64,000 nt of DNA from DATGJX01 sp963830545. GTDB taxonomy: Bacteria > Vulcanimicrobiota > Vulcanimicrobiia > Vulcanimicrobiales > Vulcanimicrobiaceae. Below, piece after piece: positions 9,854 through 18,665 of this stretch. The notes beneath the pieces are model-generated. The model did no database searches. It was given only the letters and a program-made list of their open reading frames with translations, and had not been told where the DNA came from. The DNA lies in NCBI GenBank assembly GCA_963830545.1, contig CAWHMK010000001.1, positions 62,001 to 126,000 of the forward strand. Reading direction: 5' to 3'. Both the position numbers and the translations under genes were made by a program. Position 1 is the stretch's first letter. The number at the start of each line of letters is the position of its first letter.

Positions 9854-10628
9854 CTACAGCTCCCCTTCGTATTCGATGACGACCGGTGCGTGATCGGAGA
9901 AACGCCCGTCGCGATAGATCGAAGCCGAACGAACGCGCTCACGCAGGTCCGGAGTTATCAGGTTGTAATCGATGCGCCAGCCGTTGTTCCGTTCGAACGC
10001 GTTTTGAAAATTCGACCACCAACTGAATTGCTTCGGTTCCTGATTTACGACTCGGAACGCATCCACCCATCCGAGCTCCGAAAGCACGCGTTCCATCCAC
10101 GCTCGCTCGTGCGGAAAGAACCCGGAGATCTTGCTGCATCGCACCGGATTGTAGACGTCTATTTCCTTGTGCGCGATATTGAAGTCACCCGCGACCACGT
10201 ACGAACGCCCCATTTCGCGCAAACGCCGAAGCTCGCCGTAAAACCGCTCGAGAAATGCTTCCTTGACGATCTGACGCGGCGGACCCATCGCCCCGGACGG
10301 AACGTACAGCGAAACAATGCTCGAGTTCCCCATAGTCGAATTGCAGCCAGCGAGCCTCGCGGTCGTATTCCGGCCAGCCCAGTCCGCGAACGATCTTGTC
10401 CGGCTCTTTCTTGGCGTAAATCGCGACGCCGCTGTAACCCTTTTTTTCCGCGTCGAGAAAGACGCCCGTGTAATGCGAGACGGCAGCGGCTTCGAGCGGA
10501 AGCTGATGTTCCTGCGCCTTGGTTTCCTGAAGGCACACGACGTCCGCTTCCTGCGCCTGCATCCAGGCGTAAAATCCTTTGCGCGCGGCGGAACGAATGC
10601 CGTTGCAGTTGAGGGTGACGAGCTTCAG
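9854..10628 (-). CDS. xthA: Exodeoxyribonuclease III (AP endonuclease); frameshifted
   Basis: An exonuclease III family protein of about 257 residues that incises DNA at abasic sites and degrades 3' ends. It shows LVTLNCNGIRSAARKGF, VVCLQETKA (metal-binding Glu), KKGYSGVAIYAK, GDFNIAHKEID (catalytic Asp/Asn) and SDHAPVVIEY at the C-terminus. An extra base in the cccc run at 10328-10331 breaks the frame between WLQFDYG and NSSIVSLYVPSG; removing it restores both. The start is odd: the expected position before KLVTLN is a CTG codon at 10628 overlapping the upstream methyltransferase stop, and no ATG or GTG lies close by. It sits inside an otherwise metabolic operon. Confidence 0.88.
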
Positions 10629-11290
10629 CGTTTGCGGACCACCATCAGTCCGTCGCCTATCGGCAGCAGACTCGCATCGACCCGTTCGTCGCGTCCGATT
10701 TTTTCGTTCAAAGCGCGCAGTGCGAGCGTATCGGTATCGTTCGTGCCCGGCGTCGCGACCTCCCGCTCCAGAGCACGTTGTCGATGCCGATAACGCCGTT
10801 CCGGCGCAGCAAGCGCAGACAGCGCTCGTAATAGGCGTCGTAGCCGCTCTTGTCTGCGTCGATGTACGCGAAATCGAAGTGCTCCGCCTCGCCGCGCGCA
10901 AGCAAATCGTCCAGCGTTTGCGTCGCCGGAGCGATGCGAAGATCGATCTTCGCCGGCCACGCCCGCGCGCTCCCAATACCGCCTGCCAACGGCGGTGTAC
11001 TCTTCACTTACGTCGCACGCGATGATTCGGCCGTCCTCCGGGAGCGCAAGCGCGACGCCGAGTGCGCTGTATCCCGTGAATACGCCGACTTCGATGCAGC
11101 GCCGGGCACCGGCCAGCCGCACGAGCAGCTGCAGAAACTGCACCTGATCGGCACCAGTCTGCATTCCCGCATGCGGGTGCTTCGCGGTTTCCTCGCGCAG
11201 TTCGCGCAGCACGGGCGAGTCGCGCAGCGTCGTGTCGAGAATGTAGCGCTCGACGTTTTCCGGCAGGTAAACACGAACGTCGCGGACCAT
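10625..11290 (-). CDS. Class I O-methyltransferase (caffeoyl-CoA OMT-like); two frameshifts
   Basis: A SAM-dependent O-methyltransferase of about 220 residues. Family landmarks: LPENVERYILDTTLRDSPVL at the N-terminus, the SAM-binding strand IEVGVFTGYSALGVALALP, IACDVSEEY, then FDFAYIDADKSGYDAYYE (metal-binding Asp), NGVIGIDNVLWSG, and the ending LLPIGDGLMVVRKR. Two compensating single-base errors, at about 10953-10958 and in the ccc run at 10762-10764, put the middle third in a different frame. ATG at 11290 gives MVRDVRVYLPENV. As sequenced, the reading frame is continuous with the upstream oxidoreductase with no stop between; a TGA in the neighbouring frame overlaps this ATG, so two separate coupled genes are more likely than a fusion. 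Confidence 0.82.
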   Translation of the reverse strand: MVRDVRVYLPENVERYILDTTLRDSPVLRELREETAKHPHAGMQTGADQVQFLQLLVRLAGARRCIEVGVFTGYSALGVALALPEDGRIIACDVSEEYTAVGRRYWERAGVAGEDRSSHRSGDANAGRFACARRGGALRFRVHRRRQERLRRLLRALSALAAPERRYRHRQRALEREVATPGTNDTDTLALRALNEKIGRDERVDASLLPIGDGLMVVRKR

Positions 11291-12877
11291 CACGGCTGCT
11301 TGCAGCATTTCGCGCGCGCAATTCCATCCGGGGGCGCCCATGACGCCTCCGCCCGGATGCGCTGCGGAACCGCACAGGTACAAACCTTTCACCGGCATCT
11401 TGTACCCGGCATAGCCCGGAACGGGACGGAACATGAACAGCTTGTCCAAGTTCATCGCGCCTTGGAAGATGTTGCCGCCGGTCAGACCGAAGGTCGCTTC
11501 CAGGTCGCGCGGCGTGAGTATCTGACGATCGATGACCGAGTCTTTGAACCCCGGCGCATAATGCTCGACGATCTCGAAGCACCGGTCGGCGAAAGCGTTC
11601 CTGGCGGCGTCGTCCCACTCACCGTTCTTGATTGTGTAGGGCGCGTATTGCACGAACATCGACATGAGGTGCTTACCCTGTGGCGCGACGGTCGGATCCA
11701 CCGACGAAGGCATGGTGCATTCCACGACCGGCTCGCTGGAGGGACGACCGTATTTCGCCTCGTCGTACGCGCGCTCGATGAAATCCTGATCGGGGCAGAG
11801 ATGCACCGTTCCGCGATGCTGCGGCCCCGGATCGCTTCCGGGTAAAGCCGTGAAGCTCGGCAGGCGTTCGAGCGCGACGTTGATTTTCGCCGACGCGCTC
11901 TGGTAACTAATGCGATTGACCGCATCGTAGAAAGGCTTCGGTACGTCCGTTGCGTCGAGCAACTTGTTGAACGTCACGTTGCAGTCCGCGTTGCTCGCCA
12001 CCATCTTCGAACGAAACTCGTCGCCGTTTTCGAGCGCAACGCCGGTGACGGCTCCGTCTTTGGTGAGGATTTTCGCTACTTGCGCATCCGTGCGTACGTC
12101 CACGCCCAAGTCTGTCGCAGCCTTTGCAAGCGCTTGCGTCAGACCGCCCATGCCGCCTTTCACGTAAGCCCACACGCCGCGCTTACCGTTCGTTTCGCCC
12201 ATCACGTGGTGAAACAAGACATACGCCGTGCCGGGCATCGACGGTGACGCGAAGGCTCCGATAATTGCGTCCGTTGCCAGCGTCGCCTTGAGTTCTTCGG
12301 ACTCGAACCAGCGATCGAGAATCGGACGCGCGGCGCCTGTGAGCACCTCCAGCGCTTCGTCGATGCCGCTTCCGAGTTTGTGCGCGCTCTTTCCGAGCGC
12401 AGCCAGATGCAGAAAATCCCCGATTCCGGGTTTGACGACATTCGGCGGGGTTTGCACGAGCGTGGGTTCGATGACCGAAGCCACGCGAAGCAGCATCTGC
12501 TCGTATTTCGAATAATTTTGCGCGTCCTTCGCGCTGAACTTCGAAATCTCGCCGAGGTTCTGTTCGTGCGAACCGCCGAGCATCAGGTACCGGCCGTCCA
12601 AGAACGGCGAAAAGGACGCCGGATTGCGCTCTATGAGTTCGAACCCATACTCTTTGAGCCGCAAATCGCGAACGATCTCGGGACGAAATAGGCTGTTTAC
12701 GTACGCGGCCGTCGAGACTTTGAAACCCGGAAACGTGCGTTCCTCGGTGACGCAGGCTCCGCCGACGATGTACCGCCGCTCGAGCACGAGCACTTTTCGC
12801 TTGCCCCGGGCCAGGTAGCACGCAGCCACGAGTCCGTTGTGGCCGCCCCCCACAATGATGGCGTCGTAGGTGTTCAT
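11290..12877 (-). CDS. FAD-dependent oxidoreductase (phytoene desaturase/PYROXD2-like)
   Basis: About 529 residues of a flavin amine-oxidase/desaturase-type protein. The dinucleotide-binding motif DAIIVGGGHNGLVAACYLARG starts at residue 5, followed by VLVLERRYIVGGACVTEE; the C-terminal flavin motif is GLYLCGSAAHPGGGVMGAPGWNCARE. This layout fits bacterial relatives of human PYROXD2 and carotenoid desaturases; the substrate is unknown. The 3' boundary is uncertain because the frame runs into the methyltransferase gene; a TGA one frame over at 11290-11292 would be a natural end if an indel lies just upstream. Its start at 12877 is only 25 bases from the divergent DUF3311 gene, so the promoters must overlap or lie within coding sequence. 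Confidence 0.85.
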
Positions 12878-12902
12878 GCGCCGCTAGTACTATTGAAGGG
12901 TG

Positions 12903-13091
12903 ATGAACGCCTTGGCGCGCGTGGTCCTTGCCGTTATTTCGCCGCTGATGCTCACGGCAGCGGTGCCGCTGGTCAACCGCGTCGAGCCGCGCGTATTCGG
13001 CTTCCCATTCCTGCTCTTTTGGATATTCGCGTGGGTTGCGATTACGCCGCTCTGTCTCTACGGCGTCTACCGCTTGCAAGGGCGCAGATGA
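12903..13091 (+). CDS. DUF3311 small membrane protein, symporter partner
   Basis: A 62-residue protein with two membrane helices (VVLAVISPLMLTAAVPLVNR and PFLLFWIFAWVAITPLCLYG), matching the small DUF3311 family that is encoded just upstream of sodium:solute symporters. The ATG at 12903 is preferred over GTG at 12900 because GAAGG lies about 5 bases ahead of the ATG. Its TGA overlaps the symporter ATG (ATGA at 13088-13091), so the two are translationally coupled. It is probably a small accessory subunit of the transporter, by analogy with known paired arrangements. Confidence 0.85.
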   Translation: MNALARVVLAVISPLMLTAAVPLVNRVEPRVFGFPFLLFWIFAWVAITPLCLYGVYRLQGRR

Positions 13092-14521
13092 GTCCCACGG
13101 CAGCAGCGCTGAGCATCACCGGCGCGATTCTCGTGGGGACCGTGGCGTTCGCGCTCTACAGCGTGCGGCGTATCAAGATGGATCCGCAGCAGTACATCGT
13201 CGGCGGCCGTTCGTTCGGGGCGCTGTTCTTGTGGATATTGCTGGCCGGCGAAGTCTACACCAGTTTCACGTTTCTCGGCGCGGCGGGGTGGGCGTACGGA
13301 AAAGGCGCGCCGGCTTTTTACATTCTCGCGTACGGAACGATCGGATACATCATCGGCTACTTCTATCTGCCGGACGTGTGGCGTATCGGCAAAGAGCGCG
13401 GCCTACTCACCTCACCCGATTTTTTTCAAGTGAGATATGGGAGCAAGGTGCTGACGAGCGGCGTGGCCGTTTTGCAGTTTCTGCTCATCATTCCGTACGT
13501 AACGCTGCAGCTGACCGGCGTGCAGATCGTGCTCACCATTGCGGGATACGGGCACTACAATGCGACGGCCGCAGTAGCCGTTGCGTTTGCGCTCATCGTC
13601 ATCTTCACGTTCACCACCGGATTGCACGGCGCCGCATGGGCCAGCATCGTCAAGGACGCGTGCGTACTCGGCGCGGTGCTCTTCGCCGGCATCGTGCTGC
13701 CTCTGCATTTCTTCGGGTCGTTCGCTACGCTCTTCGATCGCGTGCTCGCGGCCTCGCCGCACTGGCTCACGCTGTCGTCCGGAAGCACGCCGATGGGGAT
13801 GAACTGGTACATTTCGACGGTACTGCTCACCAGCATCGGCTTCTACATGGGACCGCATTCGATCGCGGCGGTATATTCGGCGCGCGACGGCAACACAATC
13901 CGCAGAAACGCGATTCTGCTGCCGCTGTATCAGCTCGTGCTGCTGCTCGTATTTCTTGCGGGATTCACCGCGCTCGTCGTTACTCCCGGCCTCAAAGGTC
14001 CCGCGGCCGACCAGTCGTTCTTGCTGGTCGTGGAGCGCTTCTATCCCGCTTGGGTGCTCGGAATCATCGGCGGCGCGGGCTGTTTGGCTGCGCTTTTGCC
14101 CGCGTCGGCGCAGTTGCTGGGCGCGGCGAGCGTCTTCGCGCAAAATGTCGTCGGGCAAGCGCGATGGACGCGCGCGTTCGTCGTCGTCATCGCGATCGGC
14201 GCCTTCGTCATGTGGCTCTTCTGGAACAAGACACTCGTCGATCTGCTCCTGCTGTACTACAACGGCGTGACGCAGTTCATGCCGGCGTTCATCTTCGGAC
14301 TGTATTGGAAACGCGCGAGCGCGCTATCCATCGGAGCCGGCATCGTTGCCGGCGAGGTCGTCGCATTTTATTTGTGGCATCACAGCATCGACGTCTTGGG
14401 TATCAATCCGGGACTGCTCGCTCTCGCCGTGAACGTCTGCGTGTGCGTCGCGATCACCCTTGCCCTGCGTACGGGCGGCGCCGACCTCGCGACGCCGCCC
14501 TGCGCCGCCGTCACGGAGTGA
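13088..14521 (+). CDS. Sodium:solute symporter (SSS family)
   Basis: A 477-residue transporter with about 13 membrane helices. YIVGGRSFGALFLWILLAGEVYTSFTFLG is the family's start region, with the GGR loop before helix 2, and FLGAAGWAYGKGAPAFY contains the signature near the sodium site. SSS members import a small organic solute (often a carboxylate, amino acid or sugar) with Na+; members paired with a DUF3311 subunit are often annotated as monocarboxylate permeases. The substrate here is unknown. The start is set by the ATGA overlap with the DUF3311 gene. The 3' end overlaps the convergent lipoprotein gene by 11 bases. Confidence 0.87.
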   Translation: MSPTAAALSITGAILVGTVAFALYSVRRIKMDPQQYIVGGRSFGALFLWILLAGEVYTSFTFLGAAGWAYGKGAPAFYILAYGTIGYIIGYFYLPDVWRIGKERGLLTSPDFFQVRYGSKVLTSGVAVLQFLLIIPYVTLQLTGVQIVLTIAGYGHYNATAAVAVAFALIVIFTFTTGLHGAAWASIVKDACVLGAVLFAGIVLPLHFFGSFATLFDRVLAASPHWLTLSSGSTPMGMNWYISTVLLTSIGFYMGPHSIAAVYSARDGNTIRRNAILLPLYQLVLLLVFLAGFTALVVTPGLKGPAADQSFLLVVERFYPAWVLGIIGGAGCLAALLPASAQLLGAASVFAQNVVGQARWTRAFVVVIAIGAFVMWLFWNKTLVDLLLLYYNGVTQFMPAFIFGLYWKRASALSIGAGIVAGEVVAFYLWHHSIDVLGINPGLLALAVNVCVCVAITLALRTGGADLATPPCAAVTE

Positions 14522-15674
14522 GGACGCGCAGCGTGTTGTCGTTGTCGTCGTTGAAATAGAGTTTCGTCGTGGCGGCGCTCGTACCGGTTGCGGCCATACC
14601 GAAAATCGCACCCGCGGCTCCGGTATCGACGTTCTTCGAGAAGACCAGATGACCGCTGGGCGTTATTTCTTCGATGAAGTTGCTTCCGGCCGGATCGAGC
14701 GTGTTGCCGACTGCGATGTTTCCTCCGGGTAAAAGCGCCGAACTAATCGGACCGTTCAGAGGCGCGCCCGAGAAAATCACGTGCGCGTCCGCATGCTGCG
14801 GTCCGGAGAACGTCAGACCGCTTACCGTAATGCCGTTCGCCCCGATATGCGAAATGTTGTCGATCGCATATAGCGCGTTGTTCGTGCCGTCGACCACGTA
14901 GAGACGGTCGCCGCCGTACTGATAATTCAGGCCGGACGGACCGAGAATGCTTCCGGGGACCCCGTGATTCACCGGGAAGCCTCGCACGATAGTAGTGAAC
15001 GTGAAATGCGGTCCCGGTTCGATCGCCACGCGCACCAAAGTCCCATCGCCGGCGTTGCTGACGTAGAACGCAGGAACCGACATCGCATTGACCGGCGGTA
15101 CGAATGCTTCGCCGAAGGGGTTGTGCCAGGTGAAGACCTTGAGATCCGTAACCAGCGCTCCGCTCGCCGACACAATCGGATTATCGTTTGCCGAGAAGGC
15201 GGCCAGCCATATCGCGCCGTTCGGCGAGGTTGCCAGCGCATTGCACCCGCTCAGATCGCGGAATGCAGCCAAGTGCAGCGGTTCGGATCCGATAGCCGGA
15301 TGCAGGGCGAGAACCGAATTTCCCGTGCCTTGCACGTTTTGCGGGTCGTTGAAATCACACACGACCAGATCGCCGGCATCGATCTTTCCGGAAGTGACCT
15401 TGGCAACGTCCAGACCGTACGGGTTAACGTCGCCGGTAACGGGATCGACTTCCGAACCGACGGTTGTCTCGTGCTTGAGTGTGGCCAGTACGGAGCTCGT
15501 ACCCGAGCGCAGAATGTCCGTCTGCGCGACTTCGGACTTGGCAGTCTGTGGAACGGTGCCGGTGTCCTGTTGTTGGACGCTCGGCAGTTGCGGCGCTTGC
15601 GCCGAAGAGCACGCCGCGAATACGGCAATGCTGGTCGCAACGGCTACATTGCGAAAAACACGTGAGTGTACCAT
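14511..15674 (-). CDS. Exported lipoprotein, beta-propeller-like repeats
   Basis: A 387-residue protein with a lipoprotein-type signal peptide ending in FAACSS (Cys 22). The mature part has repeating short beta-rich units with GxD/N turns (for example GDLVVCDFNDPQNVQGTGNS, AFYVSNAGDGTLVRV, RLYVVDGTNNALYAI, TKLYFNDDNDNTLRVL), typical of NHL/SMP-30-like propellers. No catalytic residues were recognised. It probably sits in the periplasm or on the outer membrane. A strong terminator at 15739-15769 lies between it and the upstream zinc-ribbon gene, so it has its own promoter somewhere in 15675-15738. Confidence 0.75.
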   Translation of the reverse strand: MVHSRVFRNVAVATSIAVFAACSSAQAPQLPSVQQQDTGTVPQTAKSEVAQTDILRSGTSSVLATLKHETTVGSEVDPVTGDVNPYGLDVAKVTSGKIDAGDLVVCDFNDPQNVQGTGNSVLALHPAIGSEPLHLAAFRDLSGCNALATSPNGAIWLAAFSANDNPIVSASGALVTDLKVFTWHNPFGEAFVPPVNAMSVPAFYVSNAGDGTLVRVAIEPGPHFTFTTIVRGFPVNHGVPGSILGPSGLNYQYGGDRLYVVDGTNNALYAIDNISHIGANGITVSGLTFSGPQHADAHVIFSGAPLNGPISSALLPGGNIAVGNTLDPAGSNFIEEITPSGHLVFSKNVDTGAAGAIFGMAATGTSAATTKLYFNDDNDNTLRVLTP

Positions 15675-15738
15675 GAAAACCTCCCGCGGATTGGGGCCTC
15701 AACGGTAGCAGACGGTTATGAAAAGAGTCTGAAATTGA

Positions 15739-15769
15739 AAAAGACCGCCCGTCGTGCGGGCGGTCTTTT
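15739..15769 (-). terminator. Rho-independent terminator of the zinc-ribbon gene
   Basis: A perfect 13-bp inverted repeat, AAAAGACCGCCCG / CGGGCGGTCTTTT, with a 5-base loop. It is flanked by A-rich and T-rich ends so it can work on either strand. It lies 23 bases past the stop of the zinc-ribbon gene and ahead of the next minus-strand gene. Confidence 0.9.
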
Positions 15770-15791
15770 GGTTTGATGCTATGCCAGCAGG

Positions 15792-16109
15792 TTAGCGGTA
15801 GGACGGACGCGATTGAAAGCAATCGCGGCAGTACACCGGTTTGTCACCGCGCGGTTGGAACGGCACCTCCGCAACGCCGCCGCACTGGCTGCACGTAGCT
15901 TGGTACATTTCACGGCGCTGACCGCCGCCGCCGCCCATACCCGCGCCGCCCCCCGAGCTGTTTCGCATTTGCTTGCGCGCCTGGCGGCAATCGGGGCAAC
16001 GGTTCGGCTTGTTCTGGAAACCTTTGCTGGCATAAAACTGCTGTTCGCCGGCCGTGAACGCAAATTGACGTCCGCAGTCCACGCAGTTCAACATTTCATC
16101 AACGTACAC
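15792..16109 (-). CDS. Zinc-ribbon protein with two Cys4 motifs
   Basis: A 105-residue protein. A first zinc ribbon is formed by CVDCG (about residue 9) and CPDCRQ (about 38), and a second by CSQCGG (about 72) and CRDCF (near the C-terminus), with a Gly-rich linker between. NKPNRCPDCRQARK and EVPFQPRGDKPVYCRDC match a widespread family of small bacterial zinc-ribbon proteins of unknown role that probably bind nucleic acid or partner proteins. A GTG start at 16109 is chosen: AAGGAG lies 9 bases upstream and homologues begin at VYVDE. A longer frame upstream has no ribosome site. It is followed by a strong terminator. Confidence 0.85.
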   Translation of the reverse strand: MYVDEMLNCVDCGRQFAFTAGEQQFYASKGFQNKPNRCPDCRQARKQMRNSSGGGAGMGGGGGQRREMYQATCSQCGGVAEVPFQPRGDKPVYCRDCFQSRPSYR

Positions 16110-16242
16110 TAAACGAGACTCCTTGTAACGTGGTTGTTGGGCCTGATTCGACTCGCCTAGGTACCTTTGAGACTGGACGCTGCGACGGACTTCGAAACCA
16201 GATATACCCGGCAATCCTACCACGCGGTTTTCGGAAAAGCAA

Positions 16243-16683
16243 TCAAGTAGTTCGCGTCGAGCGAATTAACGAATCGAAAAATTCTTGAAAGAAGTACAAC
16301 GGACCGATGAGCAGGTACACGAGATTCTCCAAGAATTTCGGTTTGTTTCCCTCGAGGCGATGACCGAGAAGTTGAAGTATCCATCCGAGAACGAACGCTT
16401 CAACGCTGAATTCCCACGTCAAGTGCACCGCTATCCCATACAAAATGGCGAATGCGATTGCGCTGATGAGGGCGCCGCGTGCGTCGATCGCGACGTAATA
16501 CAGTAGGACTGCGATAGCGGTCACGACCGCCAAGTCGACAGGACCGCTGCGTAGCAACGGAGAGGCGTGTACTAGCCCCAGAAGCCCTAACACGATAAGC
16601 GGAATTCCGACAACGTGAGCACGGCGATTCCGGATGTCTTGGTGATATCCGGCGTAGTCGGCGTAGAGTTGTTCCTTGGTCAT
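16243..16683 (-). CDS. Mpo1-like (DUF962) membrane protein
   Basis: A 146-residue protein with four hydrophobic helices. The N-terminus YADYAGYHQDIRNRRAHVVGIPLI is the DUF962/Mpo1 signature, with conserved His (YHQD, AHVVG), and a second His pair occurs in the second half (AVHLTWEF, LLGHRLEGNKP). Yeast Mpo1 is a 2-hydroxy fatty acid dioxygenase using Fe2+ bound by such His residues; bacterial members are presumed similar. ATG at 16683 is chosen over ATG at 16767, because the extra residues do not match the family and would overlap the divergent M20 gene. The shared upstream region is 16684-16744. Confidence 0.85.
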   Translation of the reverse strand: MTKEQLYADYAGYHQDIRNRRAHVVGIPLIVLGLLGLVHASPLLRSGPVDLAVVTAIAVLLYYVAIDARGALISAIAFAILYGIAVHLTWEFSVEAFVLGWILQLLGHRLEGNKPKFLENLVYLLIGPLYFFQEFFDSLIRSTRTT

Positions 16684-16744
16684 CAATACCTGGGCCCCGA
16701 ATCGTGTGCCAGGGTATGCTTCGTCTCCGACAAAAGTCCCTGCC

Positions 16745-17920
16745 ATGACCGTAAGCGAACTGCCCAAGAATCTGCTCGAAGACGTCGTAGCGCTTCGGCG
16801 CGATATTCACATGCATCCGGAGCTCGGTTTTGAAGAGCATCGTACGTCAAGCATCGCAGCAGACCGTCTGCGAGCACTGGGTTTTGAGGTTCACACGGGT
16901 ATCGCGGGGACGGGGGTCGTCGGAGTGATGCGAGGCAGCGTTCCGGGACGCACCATCATGTTGCGCGCGGATATGGATGCGCTTCCAATCCTCGAAGAAA
17001 ATCAGCACGAATACCGTTCGACGGTCGACGGTAAAATGCACGCGTGCGGCCACGACGGTCACGTGGCGATGCTGCTCGGCGCCGCCGAATTGATCGCCGA
17101 CGGGAAAGAACGGGTTGCGGGGACCGTTTGCCTGCTTTTTCAGCCCGCCGAAGAGGGCCACGGCGGCGCAAAAGTGATGGTCGAGGAAGGCACGCTCGAG
17201 CGCTTCGGCATCGAACGGGCTTACGGTCTTCATTTGAATACGAAACTGCCGGTGGGCGTGCTCGGATTTCGCGAGGGCCCATTTTACGCATCGAGCGACT
17301 CGATCGAAATCGAGGTGCTGGGCAAAGGCGGACACGGTTCCGCGCCGCACGACGCGATCGATCCGATCTACACCGCGGCGAACTTCATCACGTCGGTTCA
17401 GCAAGTCGTCTCACGGCACGTCGATCCGATCGAACCGGCGGTCGTTACGATCGGCTCGATCCACGGCGGGACGATTCACAACGTCATTCCTCGCACCGTT
17501 CGTATGCTCGGAACAGTGCGAGCATTTTCCGACGCCGTACGCGAAGCGATGCCCGACCGCATCGAGCGGGTGCTCAAGTCGTGTTGCGATGCGATGGGCG
17601 CATCGTACGAGTATACGTACCTCTGGCGCTATCCCGTTACTTCGAACGATCCGGATCAAACGCGTTACGCTCGATTGCTCGCGGAGCGCATGGCCGGCGC
17701 TCAAGGCGTCGTAACAGCCGACAAGCTCATGGGAGCCGAAGATTTCTCTTTCTTCGCGCAGCGCGTTCCCGCATGTTTTTATTCGCTCGGCGCACACGGC
17801 GGTGCGAACAGCGCCAGCCCTCATCATTCCAGCACGTTCGACATCGACGAGCGCGCGCTTGGGACGGGCGTCCGCATGATGGCGGCGCTCGCTTTCGACG
17901 CACCGCGAAACGCACCATAA
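16745..17920 (+). CDS. M20 family amidohydrolase (IAA-amino acid hydrolase-like)
   Basis: A 391-residue metallopeptidase of the M20D group, which removes an acyl or amino acid group from amides such as N-acyl amino acids. Visible motifs: RRDIHMHPELGFEE at the N-terminus, ADMDALPI, MHACGHDGHVAMLLGAA (metal ligands Cys/His), FQPAEEGHGGAKVMVEEG (catalytic and metal Glu), the dimerisation segment KGGHGSAPHDAIDP, and AEDFSFF plus a terminal His near HHSSTFD. The start ATG at 16745 places RRDIHMHPE at the usual distance. It is divergent from the Mpo1-like gene and followed by a large inverted-repeat element. Confidence 0.9.
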   Translation: MTVSELPKNLLEDVVALRRDIHMHPELGFEEHRTSSIAADRLRALGFEVHTGIAGTGVVGVMRGSVPGRTIMLRADMDALPILEENQHEYRSTVDGKMHACGHDGHVAMLLGAAELIADGKERVAGTVCLLFQPAEEGHGGAKVMVEEGTLERFGIERAYGLHLNTKLPVGVLGFREGPFYASSDSIEIEVLGKGGHGSAPHDAIDPIYTAANFITSVQQVVSRHVDPIEPAVVTIGSIHGGTIHNVIPRTVRMLGTVRAFSDAVREAMPDRIERVLKSCCDAMGASYEYTYLWRYPVTSNDPDQTRYARLLAERMAGAQGVVTADKLMGAEDFSFFAQRVPACFYSLGAHGGANSASPHHSSTFDIDERALGTGVRMMAALAFDAPRNAP

Positions 17921-17933
17921 CGTTGCGTGCCGG

Positions 17934-18100
17934 CTACGCTGCTGCGTTGGACGTGTTCTACGGGGATTTCCGAGTTTTTCGCGCCGGACAGGACGTCCGT
18001 TTCGAAACTTCGTTATCGCGAAAAAGCGGATAAACAGAAAATCAACACGATGTTGATTTTCGAGTGGTCCTCGCAGAACACGTCCAACGCGGCAGCGTAG
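17934..18100. repeat. Structured 167-bp inverted-repeat element (possible ncRNA or MITE-like)
   Basis: Two 33-base arms, 17934-17966 and 18068-18100, are inverted copies of each other with only three differences; in plus-strand RNA two of these become G-U pairs. Inside are TTTTTCGCG (17975-17983) and its complement (18017-18025), enclosing small dyads (CGGAC/GTCCG, and GTTTCGAAAC), and a perfect 11-bp hairpin at 18037-18061 with loop CGA. The element fills the gap between the M20 and Tag-like genes. No ORF of its own was seen. It could be a structured RNA, a strong bidirectional terminator or a miniature transposable element. Confidence 0.75.
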
Positions 18101-18112
18101 ACAACGCGCACC

Positions 18113-18664
18113 ATGGATGTTTCGAGGGGCGGAAAAAGCGGGGCCGATGAAACGGCAATTCCGGACGTGATCGTCGATCCGGAGTTGCGCGATTATTTGG
18201 ACGTGATGAGCCGAGCCGTCTTTCAAGCGGGCTTGAGCTGGGCGAGTATCGGAAAACACTGGCAAGCATATCGTGCGGCGTTCGACGGGTTCGACCCGCG
18301 CAGCGTTGCTGCATACACCGAGGGCGACGTCGATCGGCTGATGCGCGAGGGCCACATACTGCGCAGTGCGCACAAGATTCGCGCGACGATCGCCAATGCC
18401 GCGGCAATCGTCGAATTGGATCGCCTGCACGGGAATTTTGCGGCGTACCTGCGATCGTTCCGCGACTATGCCACGCTTGCGGCAGACTTCAAGAAGCGTT
18501 TCAAGTTCATGGGCGACATGAACGTCTGGTATTTTCTGTTTCGCGTGCACGAGCGGGTGCCGCAATTCGAGTCCTGGGTCGCAACGATCCCAGGCGACCA
18601 TCCGCGAATGAAAGAAATGGTAGAAAAAGCCCGCGCCGCGGGCACGTCGATGGAGTTCAAATAA
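18113..18664 (+). CDS. DNA-3-methyladenine glycosylase I-like protein, divergent
   Basis: A 183-residue protein matching the Tag family core: FQAGLSWASIGKHWQAYRAAFDGFD, then RSAHKIRATIANAAAIVEL, FAAYLRSF and FKFMGDMNVWYFLF. Tag enzymes remove 3-methyladenine from DNA. This copy lacks the N-terminal Cys/His zinc region, and the position before QAGLSW, where active Tag enzymes have Glu (LEGxQAGLSW), here reads RAVFQAGLSW. Activity of the standard type is therefore doubtful. The ATG at 18113 directly follows the inverted-repeat element, and the stop is 1 base before the GTG of the S9 peptidase gene, so the two are coupled. Confidence 0.75.
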   Translation: MDVSRGGKSGADETAIPDVIVDPELRDYLDVMSRAVFQAGLSWASIGKHWQAYRAAFDGFDPRSVAAYTEGDVDRLMREGHILRSAHKIRATIANAAAIVELDRLHGNFAAYLRSFRDYATLAADFKKRFKFMGDMNVWYFLFRVHERVPQFESWVATIPGDHPRMKEMVEKARAAGTSMEFK

Positions 18665-18665
18665 C

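Noticed and set aside
12839..13087. Longer N-terminus for the sodium symporter
   Set aside because: The extra 83 residues overlap the DUF3311 gene and the divergent oxidoreductase start and match nothing; the ATGA overlap sets the real start at 13088.
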